From NCBI GenBank assembly GCA_020849895.1, contig JADZFN010000053.1, positions 1 through 62,978 of the forward strand: 62,978 nucleotides of DNA, given 5' to 3'. Position numbers and translations under genes: made by a program. Below the pieces are notes generated by a model, which was given only the letters and a program-made list of their open reading frames with translations, was not told the origin of the DNA and did no database searches. The stretch's first letter is position 1. The number at the start of each line of letters is the position of its first letter. Shown here one piece after another: positions 45,810 through 54,321 of this stretch. Source of the DNA: Verrucomicrobiia bacterium. Lineage in GTDB: Bacteria > Verrucomicrobiota > Verrucomicrobiia > JABWAM01.

Positions 45810-48062
45810 TTACCAGCGAATGACGAAATCCACGCTGGCTGTCGCCACCGGCTGGATGGATTCGTATTCGATGTGCTCGTAGGGATCGCGGTCAAGGGCG
45901 GAGTACCCCCAAACCAGTTCGGTCTCGGCCGTCCGGCAGGCAAGCTCGACGCCAACGGGCTGAGGCTCGATCCAAATCCGCGGAGTTTTCCCGATCCGAC
46001 AGCGAAGCCCGTCCTCCACCACCACCTCTGTGCGGCGTTCCACCTGGAAGAGCCAGGTGAGGCGATGCGGCTTATCAAACAGGACATGGTCCCGGCAAAG
46101 GATCTGGCGGTCCGCTCCCACGTGGAATTCCCGCGTGTAAAGGATCATGCCCATTTCTGCGGGATAGGCGGGATGAAGTTTCACCCGAATCGCGCCGGTC
46201 GCAGTGGCGGCATCCCATCGCGTCCACTCGATTTCCTCACCCCGGTGAAGGAAAGAGGGGATGAACATGGGGTAGCCGATGTCGCCGTACTGGCCTTTGC
46301 CATCCACCTGCAGGACGGAACGTGCACCGGAATCAATGCGGTAACTTCCGACGGGAGTGACGAGGAAAGGCTGGTCCTCCAATAGCAAAGTGAAGTGCCC
46401 GGCATCCATCCCGGCACTCATCCGGTCGCACGGACCTTGCGCGCGCCGGTAGGCGTTGTAGCCGCACCATGGACCGCACTGGACTTTCAAGCCGGCGCCC
46501 TGACGATCGTCGCGATAGAGCGCGTAGCCGGAGTCCTCGAAATGAACGAGGTCCTTGTTGGGGCGCGTCAAACCCTTGGCCGGTGCGACGGTTGGATCGT
46601 AGGTGAGAAAGCCCCACAGCACATCCTGATCGAGGAACAAAGAATACGAGGATTGCGTGAGGGCCTGTTTGACCGCCTCGAGATTCTGCTGATGCAGATA
46701 CGCCAGGCGCGGATCTCGCGACTTGGCGGCCATAAGGTTCAGGAACGCCAGCCCGCCGGAAAAATCGGAGTAATTCCGGAAACTTTCGAAGTGCCCGGGC
46801 AGGAAGGTCTGGGTCCGTCCGTGCAGGGCCTTAAGGATAAAATCGAGGATGGCGCGGAAGGCAGGATGTTCGTCGAGGACATCCAGCCCCGTCATGGCCA
46901 GCCAGGCCTCGCGAAAGTAAATCGTGTTGTCGAGATACATCAGCAGGTTGCTGTAGGAACTAGGAGGAATGACGCCATCGGTCGGCATCGCCCGGGTGCT
47001 GCGTTCCATGAAGTGCACCGCATAGGACAACCAGCGGCGCGCCTCGGGAACGACTCCGACCAGGTGCACGACGGCCGCCACAAAAGCGATCAAGGCACGG
47101 CGTCCATGGTCCTGCAGGACGGACCCACCCCAGTAGTCCCGGTTAAGCAGGGCCAACTCGAAGAAAATGTGCCCTTGCCGCACTGCTTTTTGGAGCAGTC
47201 GTTCGCGGCGTTCCGTCCCCAAATGATCACTCAGCATATGCCATGCCCAGGCAAGCGCTCGCAAGGCATAGGCTGCCTTCATGTCGCCGTTGTGGCCGTA
47301 GCCATCCTCCTTGGGATTGCTCCAGGCCGGCATGTCCACGATCCGGTCGATCGTCTGGAGCGCCTTTTCCAACGCCTGCGGACGGCGGTCAAGAAAATGG
47401 GCGGCCACGAGGAGAGGCAAATCCAAATCGCTGTTCGTTTCCTTGCCGAGCACGTTGTCGAAGACCCGCATCAGGGGTTCACGATAGATGGCATGCGTGC
47501 TCCCCAGACGCCGGCGCTGCTCCTCCCAAAAGCGGGGATCCGCCCAGGCCGCCACCGGCACCACGCCGGGGGCCTGCTTCATTCCCTCAGGCAACGGTGC
47601 CAGGCGGTCCTCCGGATCCGCCTCCAAGCGCGCGGAGATCCATTGAATCTTCAGAGGGCGATAAGGCGTGAACTCCAAGGTGTGTTCCCCGTCGCTTTCC
47701 AGGTGAAAGGCCATCCTGCCGCGGAAACGCCGGTGTTCGAGGTCCTCCAGAGACACCCGCTGGAAGAACCAGAGGCCGATCCTGCGCCCGTCGAGGGCGA
47801 CCCAGTAGCTGGGAACCAGCGGTTTATTGTCGTCCAGTAAATTAAAATCCCACGGCCCGGTCCGCTGTCCCTTGTTCCCAAAAAGATGCAGCTTGATGTA
47901 AAGCTCCTCCCAGTCGAAGGTGCGCGCGTCCGCAATCACCGAGAATTGGTAAAGCCCGGGGCCAGCTCGAAAATCCAATCTGCAAGCGTCACCGGGACCG
48001 CTCGCCAGGAAAAGCAACTTCGATTCATCCAAGGTGGAAAAGCAGGGAAGACGAGAATTCAT
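45810..48062 (-). CDS. Heparinase II/III-like polysaccharide lyase-type protein
   Basis: A 750-residue protein. It has an N-terminal beta-rich region (1-160), an alpha-barrel of helical pairs (about 170-480, including LQDHGRRALIAFVAAVVHL and the NYSDFSGGLAFLNLM segment) and a C-terminal beta-sandwich (GQYGDIGYPMFIPSF...). That layout matches heparinase II/III-type lyases, which cleave uronate-containing polysaccharides. There is no signal peptide, so location is unclear. The family call rests on domain layout and short motifs. Its codons look less GC-biased than those of its neighbours, and the upstream gap is AT-rich, suggesting acquisition. Confidence 0.6.
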   Translation of the reverse strand: MNSRLPCFSTLDESKLLFLASGPGDACRLDFRAGPGLYQFSVIADARTFDWEELYIKLHLFGNKGQRTGPWDFNLLDDNKPLVPSYWVALDGRRIGLWFFQRVSLEDLEHRRFRGRMAFHLESDGEHTLEFTPYRPLKIQWISARLEADPEDRLAPLPEGMKQAPGVVPVAAWADPRFWEEQRRRLGSTHAIYREPLMRVFDNVLGKETNSDLDLPLLVAAHFLDRRPQALEKALQTIDRIVDMPAWSNPKEDGYGHNGDMKAAYALRALAWAWHMLSDHLGTERRERLLQKAVRQGHIFFELALLNRDYWGGSVLQDHGRRALIAFVAAVVHLVGVVPEARRWLSYAVHFMERSTRAMPTDGVIPPSSYSNLLMYLDNTIYFREAWLAMTGLDVLDEHPAFRAILDFILKALHGRTQTFLPGHFESFRNYSDFSGGLAFLNLMAAKSRDPRLAYLHQQNLEAVKQALTQSSYSLFLDQDVLWGFLTYDPTVAPAKGLTRPNKDLVHFEDSGYALYRDDRQGAGLKVQCGPWCGYNAYRRAQGPCDRMSAGMDAGHFTLLLEDQPFLVTPVGSYRIDSGARSVLQVDGKGQYGDIGYPMFIPSFLHRGEEIEWTRWDAATATGAIRVKLHPAYPAEMGMILYTREFHVGADRQILCRDHVLFDKPHRLTWLFQVERRTEVVVEDGLRCRIGKTPRIWIEPQPVGVELACRTAETELVWGYSALDRDPYEHIEYESIQPVATASVDFVIRW

Positions 48063-48416
48063 GTGAGGTGATTGATGATAAAAAAGGGCCGGTTATTGAG
48101 ACTGAAGCCAGAAATAGATTCTCTTCATTTCATGGCAATATAATGGAACTAAATATGGCGTAATTCCACTTTTCGAGTCAAGACCACGCGACTCTTTTGG
48201 TTTCTCTCGATTTCAGTGGAGCTAATGGAATAAAGGTTGGGAGAAGAGGAAGATGGATGTCGAGAACATATTCGGACAGCTGCCATCTCCGCGAGGAGGC
48301 CGCAACCATCAGCAATAAAAACCGCGCGGAACGAACTCTTCAACCCGTCGGTCAGGTCGCCCCGGCTTGCCTTCTGCCGTCGGTTTCCCGACCCTGTCGT
48401 CGAACGATCACCTCGG
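48063..48416 (+). other. AT-rich divergent intergenic region upstream of the heparinase-like gene and nrfHA
   Basis: The first ~200 bases are strikingly AT-rich for this window; the rest returns to normal composition. Two TAATGGAA copies occur, near 48142 and 48223, and could be half-sites or chance. No FNR-type TTGAT-N4-ATCAA box, convincing promoter or RNA gene was found. It must hold the control regions of both divergent units. Confidence 0.4.
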
Positions 48417-48860
48417 ATGAAACTGGCGATCTCCATCGCCCTCGGGATCCTCATGGGACTCGGAGGGTACACCTTCTACTACGCTCAAGGGGCCTCCTAC
48501 CTCTCTAACGATCCCGCGGCGTGCGTGAACTGCCACATCATGCGCGAACAGTACGACGGCTGGTTGAAATCCCCGCATCGTCCGCACGCCACCTGCAACG
48601 ACTGCCATACGCCCCACGCGCTTATTCCCAAGTATTTCACCAAGGCTGAGAACGGCTTCTGGCACTCGAAGGGCTTCACCCTCCAGGACTTTCACGAACC
48701 GATCCGCATCCGTCCCCGCAACTCGCGCGTGCTTAACGAGAACTGCGTGGCCTGCCACCGGGAGTTCACCGCCGAGGTCCGCATGACCCATGGCCAGCAC
48801 ACCGACAGGCTCGACTGCATCCGCTGCCACGTGGACGTCGGACACGGCCCCCCACGCTAA
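48417..48860 (+). CDS. nrfH: NrfH-type tetrahaem cytochrome c, quinol dehydrogenase for nitrite reductase
   Basis: A 147-residue membrane-anchored cytochrome of the NapC/NirT family. One N-terminal helix (LAISIALGILMGLGGYTFYY) is followed by four haem motifs: CVNCH, CNDCH, CVACH and CIRCH. The first is followed by IM, as in NrfH, where an unusual methionine ligand is used. It takes electrons from menaquinol and passes them to NrfA. nrfA follows after nine bases. The ATG at 48417 is the only start giving a membrane anchor. Confidence 0.92.
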   Translation: MKLAISIALGILMGLGGYTFYYAQGASYLSNDPAACVNCHIMREQYDGWLKSPHRPHATCNDCHTPHALIPKYFTKAENGFWHSKGFTLQDFHEPIRIRPRNSRVLNENCVACHREFTAEVRMTHGQHTDRLDCIRCHVDVGHGPPR

Positions 48861-48869
48861 AGACTTAAT

Positions 48870-50354
48870 ATGAAAAAAACCGCCGTTAACGTCGCCGTCG
48901 CCGCCCTTGTGGCGGCCCTCATCTTCGGGGTGATGCTCCTGAAGGAGAACATCGCCACCCGGAAGGAGGAGACTCGCCAGCATGTGTTCAAGTTGGTGGA
49001 CCTCGGGGAGCAGTCCGTGGATCCCGCCCTCTGGGGACGCAACTTCCCCCGCCAGTACGACAGCTACCTCCGCACCTCCGAGCGCAGCGGCACGAAGTAC
49101 GGCGGCGGCGGGTCGGACGTTCTCTCGACGGACAAACTCAAGGAGGATCCGCGCCTCGTCACGATCTTCAACGGATACTCCTTCGCGGTGGACTATCGCG
49201 CCCGCCGCGGACACGCCTACATGCTCTCCGACCAGCGCGAGACCCGGCGCGTCACTCAGCGCCCCCAGACCGGGGCGTGTCTCCATTGCCACGCCGCGAA
49301 CACGCTTGCCTATCGCGAGGCCGGCCTCGCGGCCGGTGCGCCGGGAACCTTGAACGAGCCGCTCGTCAGCCCGAACGGCTACGCCCAGCTCCAGAAGGGG
49401 TTTGAGAAGGTCGGCGCGTTGCCCTACGCGAGCGCCACCGCTCTCGTGCAACACCCCGTCTCCTGTCTCGACTGTCACGACCCCGCGTCCACGCAGCTGC
49501 GCGTCACCCGCCCCGCCTTCCTCAACGGCATACGGAAGCTTGCCGAGTCTTCCGACTCTCTCCCTCACCTTCCCTCGATCGAGAAGTGGCGGAGAGGAGA
49601 CCGTCGCGAGCCCTACGATCCCAACCGCCTCGCCACGCGACAGGAGATGCGCTCGCTCGCCTGCGCCCAGTGCCACGTCGAGTACTACTGTGGCCCCAAG
49701 GCCACGCTCTTCTACCCGTGGGATCGAGGCCTGAAGGTCGAGCAGATCGAGGCCCATTACGACGCAATGAAGTTCCCCGACGGCCACCGTTTCTTCGACT
49801 GGACCCACGCCGACAGCGGCGCGGAGGTCCTGAAGGCCCAGCACCCGGAGTTTGAGCTCTGGAGCCAAGGCATCCATGCGCGCAGCGGCGTCGCCTGCGC
49901 GGATTGCCACATGCCCTACAAGCGGGAGGGCGCGATCAAGGTGAGCGATCACTGGACGCGCAGCCCGCTCCTCAACGTGGCCAACTCCTGCCAGACCTGC
50001 CACCGCTTCCCCGAGAAGGAGATCATGGCCCGCGTCGCCGACATCCAGGAACGCAATCACGCCCTCCTGCTGCGCGCTGAAGACGCGACGGTTGACCTCA
50101 TCCGCTCCATCGCGGCAGCCCGCGCGGAGGGAGTTCCCGACGATCTTCTTCGCCCGGCGCGCGAGCTTCAGCGCAAGGCGCAATGGCGCGCAGACTTCAT
50201 CAGCGCCGAGAACTCGATGGGCTTTCACGCCCCGCAGGAGGCGGCCCGCATCCTCGGGGAGGCCATTGACTACGCCCGCCAGGGTCAACTCGCCGTCCCG
50301 AAGGGCCGAGGCGCCGCCACAGGCTCGCGCGGAGGACGCGATGGCGTCAACTGA
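48870..50354 (+). CDS. nrfA: Ammonia-forming cytochrome c nitrite reductase NrfA (CxxCH active-site type)
   Basis: A 494-residue pentahaem enzyme reducing nitrite to ammonium in the periplasm. Haem motifs in order are CLHCH (137-141), CLDCH, CAQCH, CADCH and CQTCH. The catalytic tyrosine lies in CAQCHVEYYC, and the NrfA-specific KxQH signature is present as LKAQHPEFELW. The active-site haem 1 carries histidine where classical enzymes have lysine (CxxCK); such CxxCH forms are known, for example in Campylobacter. An N-terminal hydrophobic segment serves as signal or anchor. The Gly/Arg-rich C-terminal tail is not conserved. Confidence 0.92.
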   Translation: MKKTAVNVAVAALVAALIFGVMLLKENIATRKEETRQHVFKLVDLGEQSVDPALWGRNFPRQYDSYLRTSERSGTKYGGGGSDVLSTDKLKEDPRLVTIFNGYSFAVDYRARRGHAYMLSDQRETRRVTQRPQTGACLHCHAANTLAYREAGLAAGAPGTLNEPLVSPNGYAQLQKGFEKVGALPYASATALVQHPVSCLDCHDPASTQLRVTRPAFLNGIRKLAESSDSLPHLPSIEKWRRGDRREPYDPNRLATRQEMRSLACAQCHVEYYCGPKATLFYPWDRGLKVEQIEAHYDAMKFPDGHRFFDWTHADSGAEVLKAQHPEFELWSQGIHARSGVACADCHMPYKREGAIKVSDHWTRSPLLNVANSCQTCHRFPEKEIMARVADIQERNHALLLRAEDATVDLIRSIAAARAEGVPDDLLRPARELQRKAQWRADFISAENSMGFHAPQEAARILGEAIDYARQGQLAVPKGRGAATGSRGGRDGVN

Positions 50355-50713
50355 CGCCGCGTCTCACGCGCAAAAAAGAGGTCCGTCCTTTGGATTTTAG
50401 GATTGAAGACGTGCCCCCCGTCGCCGGCACGCGCGGTCCACGCGGAGCTTCCGAGTCGCATGCTCCAGCCCGTGCCCCAGCTCTCCGGCTGAGTCAACCG
50501 GCGCGGTTCCAAGGATCCCGCAGCAGGTCCTGCAGGGCGCCAAGTCACGCAACTCTTTTTCTGTAAATGATGAGGCGTCACAGAGGCGGGTTCATGTTGA
50601 GGTAAATATTTGCGGCATCCCACTCGTCGTTGGTTTCGCGCGAGAAGGCTGCCGGAGGCGCGTGGGCGTCTCGCGGACCGACATCCTTCCTGGGTTTTGC
50701 GGGGCCTTTCGCG
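50355..50713. other. Convergent intergenic region between nrfA and the undecahaem gene
   Basis: No gene was called here. On the minus strand an open frame without its own convincing start runs on from the 3' end of the undecahaem gene in another phase and ends at 50578. It encodes a tail with SRETNDEWDAANIYLNMN, which looks protein-like. No clear terminator hairpin was seen for either converging transcript. Confidence 0.4.
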
Positions 50714-52852
50714 TCAGTGCACGAGGCGGGAGACCATCGCGTAAACGATGAGGACGAGCAGGAGGAGGCCGAGGCCGAAGAAGCCGTAGCCGAGGCTCCG
50801 CGCGATTCCCTTCCATCCCTCCCACTCGTCGCGGACGCGGTGCGCGTCGAGTCGGCCCTCGGCCGCGAGGCGATCGTACCAGCGCTTGCGCTCGTGGAGC
50901 ATCTCGGTACGGGAGATGCGCCCCGAGAAGATCACGGTGTCCATCGGGAACTTCTCGATGCGGAAGTGGGTGTTGAAGAAGTGGAACGTGAAGATGAAGC
51001 CTGCGGCGAGGAGGGCCTCGTCAGAGTGCACGATCAGCGCGATATTGATCACCCAGCCGGGCAGGAAGGCCGTGAAGCTCTGGGGGAACCACATGATCAG
51101 ACCCGAGAGGCCGATCATGAATACGCCCCAGAACACGGCGAAGTAATCGAACTTCTCCCAGTAGGTCCAGCGGTCGAACTGAGGCTTTTCGCCCTTTCCG
51201 AAAAACCACTTCTGGTGGGCGACGAAATCCCGCCAGTCCTGGAGCGTGGGCACCATCGAATCGGGTCCGAACACGGCGTTCCAGATTCGCCGGAAGTTCC
51301 AACGGCCCGTGGCGAGGTCGTGGAACTTCCCACGACGTTCCCAGGCGCGGCCGAGGAGGGCGGCGAGATGGAGACCGAAGTAAAGGAAGGTGACGAGCGC
51401 TCCGAAGTGATGGAGCGCGCGAGCGACCTCGGCGCCACCGAGGAGGCGGAACAAGGCCTTCGCCCATTCGGTGTAATAAAATTTCAGGGGCATCCCCGTG
51501 ATGACGAGGAGCAGAAAGCTGCTGACCATCAGGAGATGGAGGAAGCGATCGAAAGGCGTGAAGCGCGTGAACCAGACGTCGTCGGTGTTCACCTTTATCT
51601 TGGCTTCGCGGAAGGTCTTCGAATCGGTGAGGAACAGCCAAACCGAGCGGAAGAGCCAGAAGAGGGTGTGCACCCCGAAGAAGGCGAAGGTGCCCACAAG
51701 CAGGGCGGTCATCAACAAGAAGACCTTGTGGAGGACGGGATAGTTCTTCTTGTCGAGCGGGTTGGCGTGGGGCTTGTACTGTGTGAATTTTTCGTTCGCG
51801 CCGGGATGGCATTTCGCGCAAGTGGCGACGATGTTCTGTTTGGAAAGGTGCGACTTCGGATCGGACTGCGGGAGGACGTCGTGATACCCATGGCAGTCGA
51901 AACAGGCGGCGACGCTGGGGGCGACGTTCGGCTTGCCGAGGGCCATTGCCTTGCCGTGATAGGTGTCGCGATAATGTTCGAGACGGTCCTGATGGCATCC
52001 GCCGCAGTGCTGGTCGCTTAGCGCCTTGAAGTGGCCGTTGACGGGCGTTTCGATCTGGTGGGCGGTATGGCAGTCGTTGCAGGTGGGCGCGCCCTTTTCG
52101 CCCTTGTCGAGGAGTTTGCCGTGAATGCTCCGACGATAGACGGACTCGACGCCGACGTGGCATTTTCCGCAGGTCTCCGCCACGTTCGCGTGATTGATGG
52201 GAGAGGAACGGTCCACGCCGCGGCGGATGTTATGGACGCCGTGGCAATCGTTGCAGGAGGGCGCAACGATGAGACCCATCTTGAGGAGCGCGCGTCCGTG
52301 GATGCTCTCCTGGTATTGCGCCGCGGCCTGCGGGTGGCGCATGCGATACTCCTTGGTGAGGCCGGGGTTGCTGTGGCAGCGCGCGCAGGTCTGGGGGAGG
52401 TTGAGCTTGAAGACAGGGGAATCCACCTGTTTCACAGGCACGATCTCGTGCGCGCCGTGACAGTCGGCGCACGTCGCCGCGCCGGAGGCCGTCATCACAT
52501 GGCTCATCCCGTGGATGCTGCCCGCGTATTCAGACACCTCTTTCTGGTGGCAGCTCGCGCACTGAGCGGGCGGGAGCCTGTCGGGATGCGGCGTCTCCTT
52601 GATGCCCGTGTGGCAATCCACGCAGGCGAGCTTCGCATGAACCGACTTCAGGAAGGCGTTTGTCCTGACGCCAAGGGAGACCTCCTTGCCGTCTACCGTT
52701 TTTGTCAGGGAAGGATCATCGTGGCAGGAAAGGCATTCGCCATTCGGAATCTTCGAAGACTTCGCGGCTCGCGAAGGGGCGGCGTCCGCGGCGAACGGCA
52801 ATCCCAGGACCGCGGCGAGGGCGAAGATCGGAAGGCGGAGGTGGACGCTCAT
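50714..52852 (-). CDS. Undecahaem cytochrome c fused to a cytochrome b domain (CbcL-like)
   Basis: A 712-residue protein. After a signal peptide (LPIFALAAVLGLPFAADA) come eleven CxxCH motifs between about residues 40 and 365. A membrane domain of at least five helices follows (about 385-700), with histidine-bearing helices such as FLHLLMVSSFLLLVITGMPL and LHHFGALVTFLYFGLH. This order, periplasmic multihaem domain then FdnI/HydC-like dihaem b domain, is that of Geobacter CbcL, which has nine c-haems. The inferred role is menaquinol oxidation with transfer of electrons to the periplasm. It is the last gene of the ten-gene cluster. Confidence 0.85.
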   Translation of the reverse strand: MSVHLRLPIFALAAVLGLPFAADAAPSRAAKSSKIPNGECLSCHDDPSLTKTVDGKEVSLGVRTNAFLKSVHAKLACVDCHTGIKETPHPDRLPPAQCASCHQKEVSEYAGSIHGMSHVMTASGAATCADCHGAHEIVPVKQVDSPVFKLNLPQTCARCHSNPGLTKEYRMRHPQAAAQYQESIHGRALLKMGLIVAPSCNDCHGVHNIRRGVDRSSPINHANVAETCGKCHVGVESVYRRSIHGKLLDKGEKGAPTCNDCHTAHQIETPVNGHFKALSDQHCGGCHQDRLEHYRDTYHGKAMALGKPNVAPSVAACFDCHGYHDVLPQSDPKSHLSKQNIVATCAKCHPGANEKFTQYKPHANPLDKKNYPVLHKVFLLMTALLVGTFAFFGVHTLFWLFRSVWLFLTDSKTFREAKIKVNTDDVWFTRFTPFDRFLHLLMVSSFLLLVITGMPLKFYYTEWAKALFRLLGGAEVARALHHFGALVTFLYFGLHLAALLGRAWERRGKFHDLATGRWNFRRIWNAVFGPDSMVPTLQDWRDFVAHQKWFFGKGEKPQFDRWTYWEKFDYFAVFWGVFMIGLSGLIMWFPQSFTAFLPGWVINIALIVHSDEALLAAGFIFTFHFFNTHFRIEKFPMDTVIFSGRISRTEMLHERKRWYDRLAAEGRLDAHRVRDEWEGWKGIARSLGYGFFGLGLLLLVLIVYAMVSRLVH

Positions 52853-54321
52853 GGTCCGGCTCCGTTGTGGCATTCGCTGCACTTCATGTCGCCGGTTTCT
52901 CCTCCGGGATGCTGGAAGGCGTGGCCTTTCGCGCTGAGGTTTTCGAGTTGTTTTCCGACGCCCTGGGCGAGGATGACGTGGCAGGCGTTGCAGTCGTTGG
53001 CCTTGATGCTCCGCTTGCCGTCCGAGGTGGCGTGTTCGCCGTCGTGGCAGCGGAAGCAGCCGGGCCAGTTCTTATGCCCAATGTTGTTCGGATAAATCTT
53101 CCAGCTCGCCTTCATCTCAGGAAAGAAATTCTCGCGGGAGATGGCCTGCACCTCGGCGATGGTTTTTTCCAGGCGCGGATCGTCGCGGTAACGTTCGTGG
53201 AGGGCAGCAGCGATCTTCCGGAGGCCCTCCTCGCGGGTCGAAGCGGGGAGGAGGAGGGCTTTTACGGCTTCCTTTTTGATTTCAGGCATTCGGGGATCCA
53301 AACGCCCCAGGGCCAACGAAAGGTCCACGGCCTCGTTGGGGCTTTGGTAGATGTGAGTCGGGCGGTTGTGGCAGTCCATGCAGTCCATGCGTCGAATGGT
53401 GTGCTTGGAAGGATCGTCCTTGAACGAAGGGGTGCGATATTCGGTGACGACGCCCTGCGGATCGATGACGCGGACCCAGGGGATGACCTGCCGCTTCTCG
53501 TCCGTGGCGATATACTCGACCTTGTTGGCGACGTTCATGTGCCAGTGGATTCCGCCGACGGGGCCGCGGGCGGGATCTCCTCCGCCGACCTTCATGAGGA
53601 GACGGACCGTATAGGGGGTATTCGTCGAGTCCGCCAGATAATGGTAAAAAATCAGGTCCATGTTTCCCGCGAACTTCTTGGGCCAATGGCATTGCTCGCA
53701 GGTTTCCTGCGCGGGGCGGAGGTTGCGGATGGGGGTCTCGATGGGGCGGGAGAACGTGTTGAACGCGGTGGCATAGACCTGATGCAGCCCGCTGATCTTG
53801 GCCTTCACGTACCATTCGGCGCCGGGGCCGATATGGCATTCGGAACAGGCGACGCGGGCGTGGGGGGAGTTGAGATAGGTCACGTATTCCGGTTCCATCA
53901 CGGTATGGCAGGCCTGTCCGCAGAAGGCCACGGACTCGGTGAAATGATAACTGCGATAGCTGCCGATGGCGGAAACGAGCAGGAAGACTCCGCCGATGAC
54001 GCCGAACACGACGAGCCGGCGGCGGTCGCGCGGGCGCGAAAGGTCGAAGGTGAGGAGTTTCCCTTCGCGGCGGCTGAGAATGTCACGGCGTTCGAGAAAG
54101 AGCCCGAGAACCACCATCGCAAGGCCCAGAGCGACGAACGACGGGGCGATCAAATAGGCGAGGATCCCGACGTAAGGGTTCGCGTTGCGAGCGAAGGCGT
54201 CGAGCGCGAGGAGAAGGAGGAAGGAAAAGAGGCCGCCCGCGGCGACGAGGAGGCCGCTGAGGCTCACCCAATTGCGAAGCACGGAGAGGCTGATGCGGGA
54301 GTTGGGGACGGGATCGTTCAC
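52849..54321 (-). CDS. Heptahaem NapC/NirT-type inner-membrane cytochrome (ImcH-like)
   Basis: A 490-residue protein with three N-terminal transmembrane helices (about 22-42, 50-76 and 103-120). It then has seven haem sites: CGQACH (134-139, a CxxxCH), CSECH (159), CEQCH (208), CMDCH (314), CFRCH (422), CNACH (444) and CSECH (481). Three helices plus seven haems is the layout of Geobacter ImcH, a quinol oxidase used with high-potential acceptors. The N-terminal haem domain resembles NapC/NrfH. The start GTG overlaps the NrfD-gene stop (GTGA), and the stop overlaps the undecahaem start, so coupling is likely. Confidence 0.85.
   Translation of the reverse strand: MNDPVPNSRISLSVLRNWVSLSGLLVAAGGLFSFLLLLALDAFARNANPYVGILAYLIAPSFVALGLAMVVLGLFLERRDILSRREGKLLTFDLSRPRDRRRLVVFGVIGGVFLLVSAIGSYRSYHFTESVAFCGQACHTVMEPEYVTYLNSPHARVACSECHIGPGAEWYVKAKISGLHQVYATAFNTFSRPIETPIRNLRPAQETCEQCHWPKKFAGNMDLIFYHYLADSTNTPYTVRLLMKVGGGDPARGPVGGIHWHMNVANKVEYIATDEKRQVIPWVRVIDPQGVVTEYRTPSFKDDPSKHTIRRMDCMDCHNRPTHIYQSPNEAVDLSLALGRLDPRMPEIKKEAVKALLLPASTREEGLRKIAAALHERYRDDPRLEKTIAEVQAISRENFFPEMKASWKIYPNNIGHKNWPGCFRCHDGEHATSDGKRSIKANDCNACHVILAQGVGKQLENLSAKGHAFQHPGGETGDMKCSECHNGAGP

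Noticed and set aside
48063..48416. FNR/NNR box controlling nrfHA
   Set aside because: TTGATGATAAAAA near the heparinase-like start has only one half-site; no TTGAT-N4-ATCAA palindrome occurs in the gap.
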